Origin: Trematomus loennbergii
Taxonomy: Eukaryota; Chordata; Actinopteri; Perciformes; Nototheniidae
DNA length: 64,000 nucleotides
Direction: 5' to 3'
Assembly (NCBI GenBank): GCA_012861695.1
Contig: JAAOOA010000060.1
Location: 30,991,583 to 31,055,582 of the forward strand
Below are positions 33,061 through 43,639 of this stretch, in pieces. A program made the position numbers and the translations under genes. Under the pieces are notes generated by a model. It searched no databases. It was not told the origin of the DNA and was given only the letters and a program-made list of their open reading frames with translations. The stretch's first letter is position 1, and each line of letters starts with the position of its first letter.

Positions 33061-33970
33061 AAGCCCCCCAGAATTCAACCATGGACACAATCCTCGCGTC
33101 CGGGAGGAAGCACCACAGGGGCCGAGGAGGCGGGGCCGCAGGCGAGGGCCGGGCCATGGAAAGGGCCGTCGGAAGGGGGCCGCAGGAGAGAGCAGGGGCC
33201 CCAACGAGGGCGAGGGCATCCCCACCGGAGGGCGGGGGGCGGGCCGGAACTGGCCATCGTCGGGGGGCTGCAGGAGAGGGTAGGGCCCCAACGAGGGCGA
33301 GGGCATCCCCACCGGAGGTGGGGGGCGGGCCGGAACGGGCCGTCGTCAGGGGGCCGCAGAAGAGGGTAGGGGCCCCAACGAGGGCGAGGGCATCCTCACC
33401 GGAGGGTGGGGGGCGGGCCGGAACGGGCCGACGTCAGGGGGCCGCAGAAAGCAGGGTCGCCGTGTAGCGACGAGGGGACAGGCGTGAAAAACCCGGTGGT
33501 CCCCAGCAGGGAGGAGCGCTGCCCGGCTGCAGGCGAAGGCACAGCGGCGGCGGGCACGAAGTCCTCGGGAGGAAGGAGCCGTGGACAGGGGAGAGGCCAG
33601 ACGGGGCCGCCGAGGCGAACCGTGAGCCGCGGTTAGAGGTGAGGCCAGGCAGGGTCCCGAAGCGCGCCACCCATGGGCCGATGAAGGCATGGGCGACGTT
33701 CGAAACCGCCGAGGCGAGGGAAGAGGCGAGACGGGGTCCAGAAGCGCGCCACCCACGGGCCGAAGCAGGCGTGTGTGACGTCCGAAGCTGCCGTCGAGGT
33801 GGTGAAACAGCGAGAGGGTCCACACGAGGCCGACCAGACATGGTCGAACCTCCTCTCAGGCACCAGAAAAAGCTCAAAAAAGGTCGTCCCGTCCACGCTC
33901 AAAAACAGGTGGGCGAAATAGCGAGAGGATCCACGCGAGGCCGACCAGACGTGATCGAACCTCCTCTCCG
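33061..33970 (-). repeat. GC-rich tandem-repeat region next to the LTR
   Basis: From 33,110 to 33,450 four GC-rich units of roughly 80-90 bases repeat (CCCCAACGAGGGCGAGGGCA, then CGGAGG..GGGGGGCGGGCCGG). From 33,610 to 33,970 a second set repeats CGAGGCCGACCAGAC and TCGAACCTCCTCTC at about 120 bases. Long open frames on both strands (139-173 codons, Ala/Gly/Pro/Arg-rich) follow from GC richness and repetition. No retroviral or transposase domain was seen. The far edge abuts the 1.7 kb duplication at 33,974. Confidence 0.6.
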
Positions 33971-33973
33971 GCA

Positions 33974-35685
33974 CTGTATAGTTGCAACATCTATACAAAA
34001 TATATATATTACAATATATATACTCCCCCCTTGTGGCCAAAGGGGGACACAACTCTTGTCTTCAGAAGTATGCTTGAGTGCAGCAAAATGTAGCACAGTG
34101 ACTATTTTGTCAACTCAACATCATAAAACAATACATATTTTAGTAAACGGGACATTATAATCTCCACACATTAACTCTATATTTGCCTCTGCCATGGTGC
34201 TGAAATGAAATAAAATAAACAATATATAGGGGTTGCCTCTTCTCTGAACTTCTCATTCCAGAATTGGAGGACATTTCATGTCCCCCATATAAAAAATCTA
34301 ATAATCCATGCCCAAAAAGCTAAAACATGCACTTGTTGTGTTAAATATACTTGTATTGAGACAAGATGCATATAAAGTTGTAGAAAAAGTGGTTTCAAAA
34401 TATTATTTAAAATATCAAATAGCTCTCGAACACCCCCTAAAATTGCCCTTTTCTCTTGTCCCAGCTTCTTGGTGACCAACTTGCATGTCAAATATAACAT
34501 TTAAAATAGGGTTTTTATTTACTTTTTTGGTATTATTCTATTGATATATGTGTCTTGTAATGGTAAAATCAATTTGTTAAATCATAAACACATTTTAAAT
34601 AACAGTAATTTTGCACAGAAGGTGTGTCCCTCAACATGCGCGCAACCCTGTTACCGAAACCTTTTTAGCTTGGCAGAGGAAGTGAAAAAACTGTTTGTCG
34701 CATGACACAGTGGAAAGGACATCAGCAAGCCATGTGCTACTACCATGGGTAGACCAAAACTAAGTCCTCTCTTTTATTTGTAATATATTTCCAATCTTGT
34801 CACTCTTGAAGGAGTGTGGCACTCATACAAACGCAACCCTGTTACTCAAATTATGAGACTAAAACAAATTAATTTCAAATGTATCTTTCTTTAGTTAAAT
34901 ATCTAAGTGTGTCCATTCCTTGACAATAGCATTACATTGTGCAGCTAGCATTAATTCCTGAGGTAAAAGCTAAAATTAGCATTGATTTTCAACCCTGTTA
35001 CTATAATTAGAGTAACAGGGTTAATTCTTCATTGGAAAATATACATTTGATGCCTTAGCTGGGCAAATCACTTTTTTGATGGTTTATTATCTGTTTTTCC
35101 TAAATACATAACAAAAAATAATAAAATGAAAGGTTCATTTTTCAAAAATGTTGGTTTCTAAATTGTCCTCCAATTCTGGAATGACCCGTATACTGCATCC
35201 CTCCAAATCAAATAAACCATAAACAAATACATAAAGTCGTGTTCACTGCAGCGATCTATTTCACACACAAAACTATATGAAAACTTGGTGATATACAGTT
35301 TTCTCCTGGAGACCAAGGGAAGACAGGCTTCTCCTGTTTTTTCAGCCTTTGTTATCATTTTGATAATTAAAAATATATATTCTTGTCTGTGGTTGTTTTT
35401 TGCATTCAGGGCATACAAGAGGTGTAACATTATTTTAATACCAAAACTATATTGAAATAGATTCTAGCTTGAACAGCAACATAGCTGTAACATTACTGGG
35501 TTATTTGGTGATAACTAAGTAAAGTAACTTCAGACGCAGACGTCACGTAGCTTCTCAGACGAGAGGGGTGGCGACGAGAGTGTCACGTTACTTCTCTCAC
35601 GGCATAGTTCACGGCATGGTAGGCGACGACCGACACGATTGTCTGCTCAGTGAGTTCGCTCTTTGGCACAAATCACACCTCATAC
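33974..35685. repeat. 1.7 kb duplicated block, copy B
   Basis: Nearly identical to 9,657-11,346 in direct orientation. It has an extra 18 bases (CACAACTCTTGTCTTCAG) in the AT/hairpin part near 34,050 and a handful of substitutions. Its right edge coincides with the left target duplication of the hAT element at 35,687, and its left edge with the end of the GC-rich repeats. Confidence 0.93.
34253..35184. mobile_element. Non-autonomous DNA element with TCATTCCAGAATTGGAGG TIRs, copy B
   Basis: Same structure as 9,913-10,845: inverted ends, four CAACCCTGTTAC words and a 12-bp perfect hairpin at 34,991-35,022. At 932 bp it differs from copy A by one base in length and a few substitutions. Confidence 0.75.
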
Positions 35686-35686
35686 T

Positions 35687-36777
35687 CAGTGGCGACTGGT
35701 CATTAGGGGCAGGTGGGGCACAGCCCTACCTAGTGTCAGCAGAAAGTATTGCAAATAATGATTACAAAAATGCAAAAAAAAAAAATATATATTATATAAA
35801 ATATATTTTAAGATCATGTTTAATCATCTGATTCGTCTGTACATTGCTGTTTTAGTCTGTGTTCTTCTAATTAGTGTGTCTACAGTCACAGTGTGTGCCT
35901 ATTGAGCTGTTTAGAGCCATGTGGGACAAAACCTGATTATGCCCCTTCCTCTCGCTGTGAAGTGAACGGTGACTGTAAAAACTACACTGCGCATGCTCAG
36001 AGTATTTTTCTATGTAATGTGTGTGGCAAAAAAAGAATGACCAGAGGGGCACGGAGCTACCATCCCCACCATACGTCATCTCAAATCATTCAGAGCTGAT
36101 TGGCTGTAAGTACGTGTGCCGCGAAAAGTGTGGTGCTTGAAGAGGAGACGAGAGAGCTGCAGTGGCGCGTCCTAAAACCAGGAAGTAAGCACAAAAAAGC
36201 AATGAGATTTCTCCAGAGGATTTTAGAAAATAGCTCGAAATAAGATCTGTGGGAAACGTACCTGTTAGATAAATGCACGTTTTGTTCAGCCGGATAACAT
36301 CCACATGTCTACCCTACTTTTATAATTTTTTTATCATAAATCTATCGATTAGATTTATGATAGACTTTTGAAACTACAAGAAGATAAGGAGGACTTTTAC
36401 AAAAAAGTTATAGAAATGTTTGTCCAGAAGGATAGGCAAATGGACTTCATCTTCAAGTCAAGGTAAGACCGCTATTTTATTGAAAATGGGATCTTACTAA
36501 GAGAGAACAATTCAATATTTAAATGATAAAATTACATTTTTTGGGTATCCTTTTGTTGAACTGTCTGTTTAAAATTAATCGAAGCATCAGACAAAAAAAG
36601 CTTTTGAAAATAATATTATATTTTGGTCTAGGTCAAAATATAATATTTGTAAACCTGAAGAGTCAGTGCCAGTGCCTCACCAGCCATGAACCTCACTGCA
36701 CGTCACTGCAGAAGCTTATATATAGACATCTAAGTTTTTTGTGCCCCACCACTTTTGTACATATAAAAACGCCACTG
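35687..36777. mobile_element. hAT element with CAGTGGCG TIRs and perfect 8-bp TSD
   Basis: CAGTGGCG at 35,687 and CGCCACTG ending at 36,777 are inverted termini, each followed inward by GGTGGGGCAC in the appropriate orientation. CTCATACT occurs on both sides (35,679-35,686 and 36,778-36,785), a perfect 8-bp target duplication. The 1,091-bp body has no recognisable transposase frame, so it is a non-autonomous copy. Removing it would join the end of the 1.7 kb block directly to an L2 3' end. Confidence 0.92.
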
Positions 36778-36785
36778 CTCATACT

Positions 36786-37135
36786 GGAACTCCCTCCCAG
36801 ATCAGCTGAGATCTGCCCCTTCCACCGAGGTCTTAAAAACCGGCCTTAAGACCCTCTTCTTTCGGCAGGCCTTCCAATAAACTTTGAGCATGGTACACCT
36901 GGAGTATTGCCATTTTTATCGCTATCTCCGACTTTTATTTTATTTATTTATTTTTATTTTATTTTATATTTTATTTATTTTTTTTATTTTATTTTTTTTT
37001 AATAATTGTATTATTATTATTTGTTTAATCTCTCAAATTGTATCAGTGTCCTTTGCTGTGAAGCGCTTCGAGATTTGTCTTGGCAGATGAGAAGCGCTAT
37101 ATAAATTCAATTTTATTATTATTATTATTAATTAT
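36786..37135 (+). mobile_element. LINE L2-type 3' end
   Basis: Beginning inside the target of the hAT insertion, the frame reads WNSLPDQLRSAPSTEVLKTG then LKTLFFRQAF and a stop, the conserved C-terminus of L2-clade LINEs. An AT-rich 3' UTR and GAAGCGCTTCGAGATTTGTC, GAAGCGCTATATAAATT and (ATT)n follow, the usual L2 tail. The copy is severely 5'-truncated. Confidence 0.85.
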
Positions 37136-37170
37136 ATGCAACAGACATGGGAATAAAGCGAAATGTTTTG

Positions 37171-37272
37171 CACAACTGATCACGAACACTGGATAACTGA
37201 AGTCAATACCAGGCTATAAAGCACAGTAGAACAAACACTATATGCAGCATATCAGAGAAAGAAAGCTTTTTT
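37171..37272 (-). repeat. Inverted copy of 43,405-43,515
   Basis: About 100 bases (CACTGGATAACTGAAGTCAA, AATACCAGGCTATAAAGCAC, ATATCAGAGAAAGAAAGC) are the reverse complement of 43,405-43,515 with few differences. At 43 kb the sequence lies just past the poly(A) signal of the C2H2-type relic. Confidence 0.85.
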
Positions 37273-37279
37273 ATTTATA

Positions 37280-37833
37280 CTACAAATATAGTAAAAACAC
37301 TGAACAGTTGTGAAATGGTCAAAAATAAAGTTTGAAACACATTATCTACCAGCTGGTAGTCAATACCAGGCAAACGGAAATAAATCACTGCACTGCAGAT
37401 TTGAACAGTTTAATAACTATAAATAAAATAAACAACGACACCTGACCAACAGAAGAACATTAAATTATTGATCTACCCTGAGGCCAAGGTCAACCGTTAA
37501 AGGTATAATATGTAGGAATTTCCTAAAAAACAATGTATAGATAGAAGTGTGTGATGGTGTCTGTATCTACAGAGACCCTGCCCTGCCTGTATTTTCTCTT
37601 CTCCTTTTATTTTGCTGTGTTCAGGACGTTTATGGGCGTCAGCAAAGAGCCTTTGTCTCCAATGTGTGTGTCTAACCCCCAGCCAATTACCAGGGTGTGC
37701 AGCTCCATCAGTAAACAACAGCAATTAGGCTACAGAAAGGTCCTAAACTGATCTGTGGTTACCATCCCGTATGTCCTTGATAAGTCTTACAAGTACACCA
37801 TGTGTATATGTTCTTGCTAACCAGTAGGTCCAC
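37280..37833. other. AT-rich spacer
   Basis: A partial echo of the preceding repeat (TAGTCAATACCAGGCAAACG at about 37,357) is seen, and nothing else recognisable until the Merlin relic. The minus strand at 37,770-37,850 still contains YEWTYWLAR, the downstream continuation of the transposase in another frame. Confidence 0.5.
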
Positions 37834-38215
37834 TCATAAGGAGAGCTGTTTTTTTAAGGTTTTCTCAGAACGATTCCCCCGCATACGCCAAACTTCCCTC
37901 ATGTATGTCTGCCATGCTCTCTCAATATTTTGAGTGTGTAGTCCTGTTTGTGGATCAACATAATTCTGGCTGTGGTTGACCCTGACATGCCTGTAGCCCT
38001 CTTGGGAAAGACTGGCATATGCTCTCCACTCATCACTCACAACAAGACTTTGAGGCTTGATATGCTTCTTGATGATGGGAACAAGGGTCTCCTTGTTTCT
38101 TCTCTTTACTAGGCGAAGAATGGGACGTCTGCTTGCAGCTTTGATCTCGAGTATACCAAACACCCAAGATCTCTTTCTTTTCCAGGTGTTACCAAAGCGT
38201 CCACTTCCATACTAC
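37834..38215 (-). pseudogene. Merlin-type (ISXO2-like) transposase fragment
   Basis: The minus-strand frame reads YGSGRFGNTWKRKRSWVFGI, LRLVKRRNKETLVPIIKKHI, VVSDEWRAYASLSQEGYRHV and VNHSQNYVDPQTGLHTQNIE. This matches the ISXO2-like/IS1595-type DDE domain used by Merlin DNA transposons, including the conserved D-E-W and the HTQNIE region. The segment begins after a TTTTTTGGTAG acceptor-like site at 38,216, and the N-terminal part with the first catalytic Asp was not found. After residue QLSL the frame stops, while the homologous continuation is in another frame. It is most likely a dead fragment. Confidence 0.8.
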
Positions 38216-38229
38216 CAAAAAACAGTGTG

Positions 38230-38892
38230 AACATTATTACAAAATAATCTCTTGACTTTATGTTTAATCAATCTATTGTTAGTCAGGTGTAATTACCTTT
38301 CATTGAAATCTGTTTTAAATTCCTTTTAACACAGTAAACATGCTTACAAAATGATTTGCTGGAAATGGATAATCTTCTCAAGGTCTAACCCGAAGGTTAT
38401 CTTTTTTCTCCTCGACAATTCATGAATTTGTGCTTTTATTTTTGTCACTATGACCACATTAGGAACCACAAAATCTTGACTGAAATTGATTGAAAACAAA
38501 TCTTGTGACACTGCAATGCAATTCAATTTAGTCTTGACTCTGGCTTTGTGTGAATATTTAGTTATTTATTCATAATGTATGTAATTTTTGAGTTAGGAAC
38601 ACCTGTTCCTGTTTTATTTGACTAATATATAAGATAAATACAGAAGCCTAATGCATTCACTTGAGGAAAAAAGGTTTTTCACAAGAACTTTTCCTGGAAT
38701 TCTGAGATAATAATCTTGTTAATTAAGAAAAACATTATTTATGTAATTGACTTGCCCTAAATTACTTTTTTTTCAATGTGCGTTTAAATAAGTAACACTT
38801 AAGCAACAATGAGAACATGTTTTAAGAACTCATTAATTTGTAAATTAATATCACATTTTCCTGAACTTTCTTATAAATACGTTTTGGAAAAC
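38230..38892. other. AT-rich spacer, nothing recognised
   Basis: No coding exon, TIR pair or tandem repeat is visible between the Merlin relic and the TTAA-type element. Confidence 0.5.
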
Positions 38893-39244
38893 TTAAAGGG
38901 CCCATGTCATGGCCATTTCCACTGATCATAATTCCATTGTTGAGGTATACTAAAATAGATTTATACTGTGCAATTTTCCAAACTCACATTGGTTTCGCAA
39001 ACAGCATCTCTGTCAAGTATGTGTATTCAGCAGTATTCACTCTCTCCACTAAACGACTCGTTGGAGCTCTTGCCCCCCCCTCCCTGTGAGCCTAGTGTGC
39101 TCCGATTAGTCAACCACCAGAGAGGCTCCGCCCATGTCTAACAGTGCTCTCAGCGGAACATCAGTCTTATAATGGCGTCGGTACAGCCGTATATTTTATA
39201 TGCTAACTAACCAAACTGTACCTACAACTGTTGTTATAGAAGAG

Positions 39245-39504
39245 TGTGACGGCCCCAGGGCCTTTGTCTTACGATGGGGTGGAGCTGAAGAGGCTAATCA
39301 GCGCGATCACGGACACCTGGCCGGAGCCGAGGTGCTAGCCAGCTGCCCGGAGTCACACGGCGGCCCTCTCTCTCTCCAAAGCAGCTCAGCGATCCTCTCC
39401 CCTCGACACCTATCTCTGCATTTACCACATAAATGTGCCGTGGTTTTGTAAACTCTTGTATGTCTCCTTGTCTTTCCGTTGTGGCCTACGAGCCGGTCAT
39501 AACA
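39245..39504. mobile_element. Solo LTR with 5-bp TSD
   Basis: The 260-bp segment starts TGTGACGGCCCCAGGG and ends CCGGTCATAACA. AAGAG flanks it on both sides (39,240-39,244 and 39,505-39,509). TG/CA ends and a 5-bp duplication are the signature of an LTR-retroelement insertion reduced to one LTR by recombination. It is probably of Gypsy type from its general look. It is nested in the TTAA-type element. Confidence 0.8.
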
Positions 39505-39509
39505 AAGAG

Positions 39510-40165
39510 TAAGTTATTTTTACCTGTAATAAACTACTACTGTGTGATGAGAAATCAAATCATGGTTTGCTATATATGAATGATATGTTATAGGAGCAAA
39601 TAATTCAGGGAAGAAAGGATAAGCCTACTAAGTATTTCCATTAAACTTTATTTTTAGAAATGTACAAAATGAACGTAAATATACATATATACACGGTATA
39701 TCATCAATTACTCCCCGTTGTCGGCATCTTGCCTATAGCAGCCGGGGCTTTTTAGGACGATGCATCAGTGTGGTAGTCCCGTCATGTATTGTCCGCCAGG
39801 ATCTGGCTGGACGAAATCAAATGCAAATCACAAAATATTAGAGAAACTTAGTTGTTTTAGATTGGTTAGTAGTAGTTGTGGTAGGAGTGTGGATCTATCT
39901 AATCAATCTAATGAACAGCTTGCCAGCTAATATGCTAACCTAGCTTTGTTTACCTTGGTAGCTAACACGATATGAACGTTAGCTCGGAGGAACGGCAACT
40001 ATAATGTAGAGTAATAAAACTACTATGAACAAAAGCTAGTGCTTCATATTAGGCTAGCAATAACGTGTTTATAATTGCAATCTTATATGGGTAGTCTGCT
40101 ACATTCATTGTAGCTGGCATAAAACCAATGTTTTTTCCGAGCAAACTCATGTCTAGCTCTTAGTA
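39510..40165. other. Interior of the TTAA-type element, no gene seen
   Basis: AT-rich sequence with many TAGCTA/GCTAAC words. No coding or repeat structure is recognised apart from membership in the surrounding element. Confidence 0.4.
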
Positions 40166-40170
40166 GTCTA

Positions 40171-40905
40171 GTTGTTTAGCTCGGTAGCATACACGGTCGT
40201 TACGTTAGCTATAATGTAATTACGTTTCGCGACAGACCGTACGGTAAATCACCCGGAGTATACTGTCTATGACTATTTTGTGTATGAATGCAGACATTAT
40301 CCTGCTATGAGATACATGTATGTAAGGCGATCTGCTGATATTGGAGTTGATATATGGAAACGCTAGCAACTTAGTTAGCCCAGTTAGCACTATGTCAATA
40401 GCTTAGCAGTCTGGTTTACACATTTAAACAGTCGTGGTAGATACCTTGTTTGATAAATACACAAATAACAATGCAAACGTACAGGTTGTGTACCCAAATC
40501 TTCCCCTGCTCCAAACGGTCCAAACAAACTAGGAATAGCCTTGTTGTTTAGCTCGGTAGCATACACGCTCGTTACGCCAGCTATAATGTAATTACGTTTC
40601 GCGACTGACCGTACGGTAAATCACCCGGAGTATACTGTCTATGACTATTTCGTGTGTGAATGCAGACATTATCCTGCTATGAGATACATGTATGTAAGGC
40701 CATCTGCTGATATTGGAGTTGATATATGGAAACGCTAGCAACTTAGTTAGCCCAGTTAGCACTATGTCAATAGCTTAGCCGTCCGGTTTACACATTTCAA
40801 CAGTCGTGGTAGATACCTTGTTTGATAAATACACAAATAACAATGCATTACAGGTTGTGTACCCGAATCTTCTCCTGCTCCAAACGGTCCAAACAAACTA
40901 GGAAC
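40171..40905. repeat. Tandem duplication, two units of 372 bp
   Basis: GTTGTTTAGCTCGGTAGCAT at 40,171 recurs at 40,543, and similarity continues through AAACGGTCCAAACAAACTAG in both units. Few substitutions separate them. The second unit runs into the C-terminal end of the THAP relic, so part of that exon's flank is duplicated. Confidence 0.92.
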
Positions 40906-41135
40906 AGCATCGTCCTTCAGTTTCAAATGCTGTGCATATCCGGCCTCAAACTGGGCAATGTTTTGGAAGCTTTCGTCTGTGAAATGCCGGGCACACAGTA
41001 ACGTTCTTCGAACCTCTGAAGGAACAGTGTTAAAAGACATTTCAACCACTGACTTCGTTGTGGTTCTTCCGTCGGTAGGACAAACAGCTCAGACTTCTCC
41101 TCACATTTCAGGAAACAGGTCCTTGGCATCGGCAT
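40870..41135 (-). pseudogene. THAP-domain relic, minus strand
   Basis: The minus strand first reads CFLKCEEKSELFVLPTEEPQ and RSQWLKC, the N-terminal half of a THAP finger with the conserved Trp. The domain continues in another frame as FNTVPSEVRRTLLCARHFTD, FEAGYAQHLKLKDDAVPSLF and G, containing the C-x-x-H (CARH) pair and the AVPSLF block. A one-base shift near 41,045 separates the halves. No downstream transposase was seen, because the 372-bp duplication follows. It lies inside a TTAA-type element, supporting a transposon origin. Confidence 0.8.
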
Positions 41136-41379
41136 GACTGGATCGATTGTGAACTGAACCAGAGCTTCCAACAGTAAATGTTAGGCTGGCAGAGCCAGGG
41201 ATTGGTCCATTTCGACATCAGGCGGTACCCGGAAGGTATTTTCTGTGTTAGAGTTTTAATCGCTACAGGGTGTACTTTGAGGGTTTTGACTCTGCACACT
41301 TTAATCTGGAGCTTTAATGAAAATGCTTTTGTCAACGCCACGGTCATGCCACGCCCTCAAACGAGAATACCGCGGTGTG

Positions 41380-43311
41380 AGACTTCCTGTTCCTCTTTAC
41401 AGCGATTCTTCGGCAGTTGGACACGTGTTTGTGTTGGATTCTCTTCAAATCATCTAAAACAAGTAAGCATACCACCTGAGATATTAATTACTGCTTTTTA
41501 ACTAGCAAGTGTTATTTACTTTTCTTGTATTCACTGTTTTGAACGGAACATCGACATGCCAGCGCCATTACTGCTGTTAAAGTTAGACTCAGCCCTGTTG
41601 TGCTCATGTAGTCTATTTCTTCGCGCAAATGGTGTTGGGCAAAGTTTGCATCAAGTGCCTACCCACACAATTCTGTGGTTAAGTTAAGAGCACGTATTAA
41701 GAATCAACTCCGCAAACTGTTCCCCTGTGCCGCTCTAGCGTTTGCCGGGCACCGTGATACAGCCGCGGGGCTCAGAGGCTCTGCTGCATGTTGTGCGGTA
41801 AAATACCTCCGCTAAAGCTATTCCCTACTACTTTATAACCCAGCGGTTATGTAAGAGTAAGTCACTAATGCGCCGATTTGATATGTATTCCTTTGTATGT
41901 ATTTCACGTTTGTTTTACTGTGAGCAATTAATTATCTTTCTACAATCTTAGATGTGTACCCAATTTAAACTCAGTCTGCAGTTACAGCATCGAGTTGTTG
42001 TTATACAATATGAAGTCAACTGAAACTATATTTTTCATGCTTATGCAACGCTATAGATGCAAATCCATGTTTGAATCTGAGAGAACGTTAGCTCTCTTCA
42101 GTTAAGGTGCATTCAGGCGCAATTCAGTAAAATTGTGAATTGGGCGAAGATGGATTTATAACGTCAGCAAGATGTGTTCAATGTAGTCCAGTAAAATGCA
42201 GTCTTTAGCGAGAAATATCAATAAATACAGTTTTATTAAGGAGATGTTTTACTACAACGTAAAATAGATATTAGACAGTATGCAAACGAGATAAAGGAGT
42301 GTATATTGAAGTAATTAGGATCCGCTGTGTAGAGAATCATCGAATTGTACTGGTATCTACCAATACTATCCTTAATAAATGCCATCCTTATAAATGTATA
42401 TAAATACAATACCGTTTTAAATGATACTTATATTTTAATTATGTTTGATTCAATTAATTGAATTAAATATGTTTTAATGAATTCTACTGAAATGATTGTT
42501 ATTTTCATCATGTAACTATTTTGTTCTTTTATTTGCCTCCCCAGAAAACAGTCCCACCTCCTCTTGAAGACATTTAGCCTCCTGCTATCGACTTCAGGTT
42601 CACATTAGGTAAGCCCTTGAGTGTGTCAGACTAAAGTTGTTGTTTCAGAGGTTAATTCAAGACGTGTTATGTTTACATACTAATATAATGAGCATCAGGT
42701 AAACGTACCCATTTCTATTTTTTGAATCACAGATGGGATGGAGATGTAAACTATGCAGCTAGTGTCACCACTCAAAGTGATATTTTAAAACATTATCGAC
42801 TCCATCATGGAACCTTTGGACAGAAACGTGCCTTGCCCTGCATTCATGTAGACTGGCCTGCGCTCTCACTTATCAAGATAAAAGTTGAAATAATCGTCTG
42901 TTCTTTTTATTCTAGGACCCATGTGCCACTTTATATAAATCTCTGAGCATGAGGTGGGGTTAAAAATATGTAGTTGGACATTTTATGAACTATATCAATA
43001 TCATGACTATTTGGTTCATTTTCTTGCAAACCAGCCTTTTTTTTGATGGCTTAAACCCCTTGTAATGCATGTGAATAGCACCTCTGTTACCGTCTGTTAA
43101 CAGCTAATGTAAACTGTCTCGTTATGATTTCAAGACGGATGTGATTTTTGTTGTTGAGGAAAACACATGGTGTGTCCTGATTTGTACTCAATTTAGTGTT
43201 TCATTTGTATACAGGGAACAGCAGAGGTCTAAGTGCAACAGGCTCGTGATGCACAGCATGAAGTTATACGTTGCCCACGAGCCAGATGCAGTTGGAATAA
43301 CCATCAAGTAA
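41380..43311 (+). pseudogene. Decayed multi-exon gene with one C2H2-like segment
   Basis: Four splice-bounded segments line up: one ending at 41,462 (donor GTAAGC), 42,545-42,608 (CCCCAG acceptor, GTAAGC donor), one starting at 42,733 (AATCACAG acceptor) and 43,215-43,311 (GTATACAG acceptor). A poly(A) signal follows near 43,378-43,403. The third starts MGWRCKLCS and, after a one-base shift, continues TQSDILKHYRLHHGTFGQKR and ALPCIHVD. This resembles the C2H2-type finger at the start of a multi-copy fish gene family. The last reads KLYVAHEPDAVGITIK and stops. The frameshift and the missing central region indicate a pseudogene. Exon linkage is inference. Confidence 0.5.
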
Positions 43312-43404
43312 TAACCATGTGTCTCCATGTATGTTAATGTGTTGTGCTTTTAAACAAACTGGAAATAATCAAATTTTAATAAAATGTATTAACATTTCTT
43401 AAAA

Positions 43405-43515
43405 TAAAAAAAGCTTTCTTTCTCTGATATCCTGCCTATAGTGTTTGTTTTACTGTGCTTTATAGCCTGGTATTGACTTCAGTTATCCAGTGTTTCTGAT
43501 CAGTTGTGCATTCAA
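43405..43515 (+). repeat. Copy of the 37.17-37.27 kb sequence
   Basis: Reverse complement of 37,171-37,272 (shared TATAGCCTGGTATTGACTTC). It begins just after the poly(A) signals of the C2H2-type relic. Confidence 0.85.
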
Positions 43516-43639
43516 TTAGTGGATGAATGTATGTGTTCTGTTGATAGGTTATAGACTTTCTACTGTTCTCAACTGTTTTTCACTTTAATTGGATAGTCCT
43601 AACACATGCCTACAAACGCTCAGTGGAGAACCTACTAAA

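Larger units (their letters stand above)
38897..41300. mobile_element. Long member of the AGG..GTCATGGCC TTAA-type element family, with a THAP relic
   Basis: TTAA (38,893-38,896) precedes AGGGCCCATGTCATGGCCAT, and the next 100 bases match the left end of the 24,599-25,294 MITE. Near 41,215-41,300 the sequence (GTGTTAGAGTTTTAATCGCT; GAGGGTTTTGACTCTGCACA) matches that MITE's right subterminal part, but the last 60 bases and the right TTAA are missing or replaced. The 2.4 kb body holds a solo LTR, a 372-bp tandem duplication and a minus-strand THAP relic. The THAP plus TTAA combination is characteristic of Kolobok transposons. Confidence 0.65.

Noticed and set aside
33048..34160. Pro/Arg/Gly-rich frames of 139-173 codons on both strands
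   Set aside because: GC-rich tandem repeats remove stops in several frames, and no domain is recognisable in either direction.
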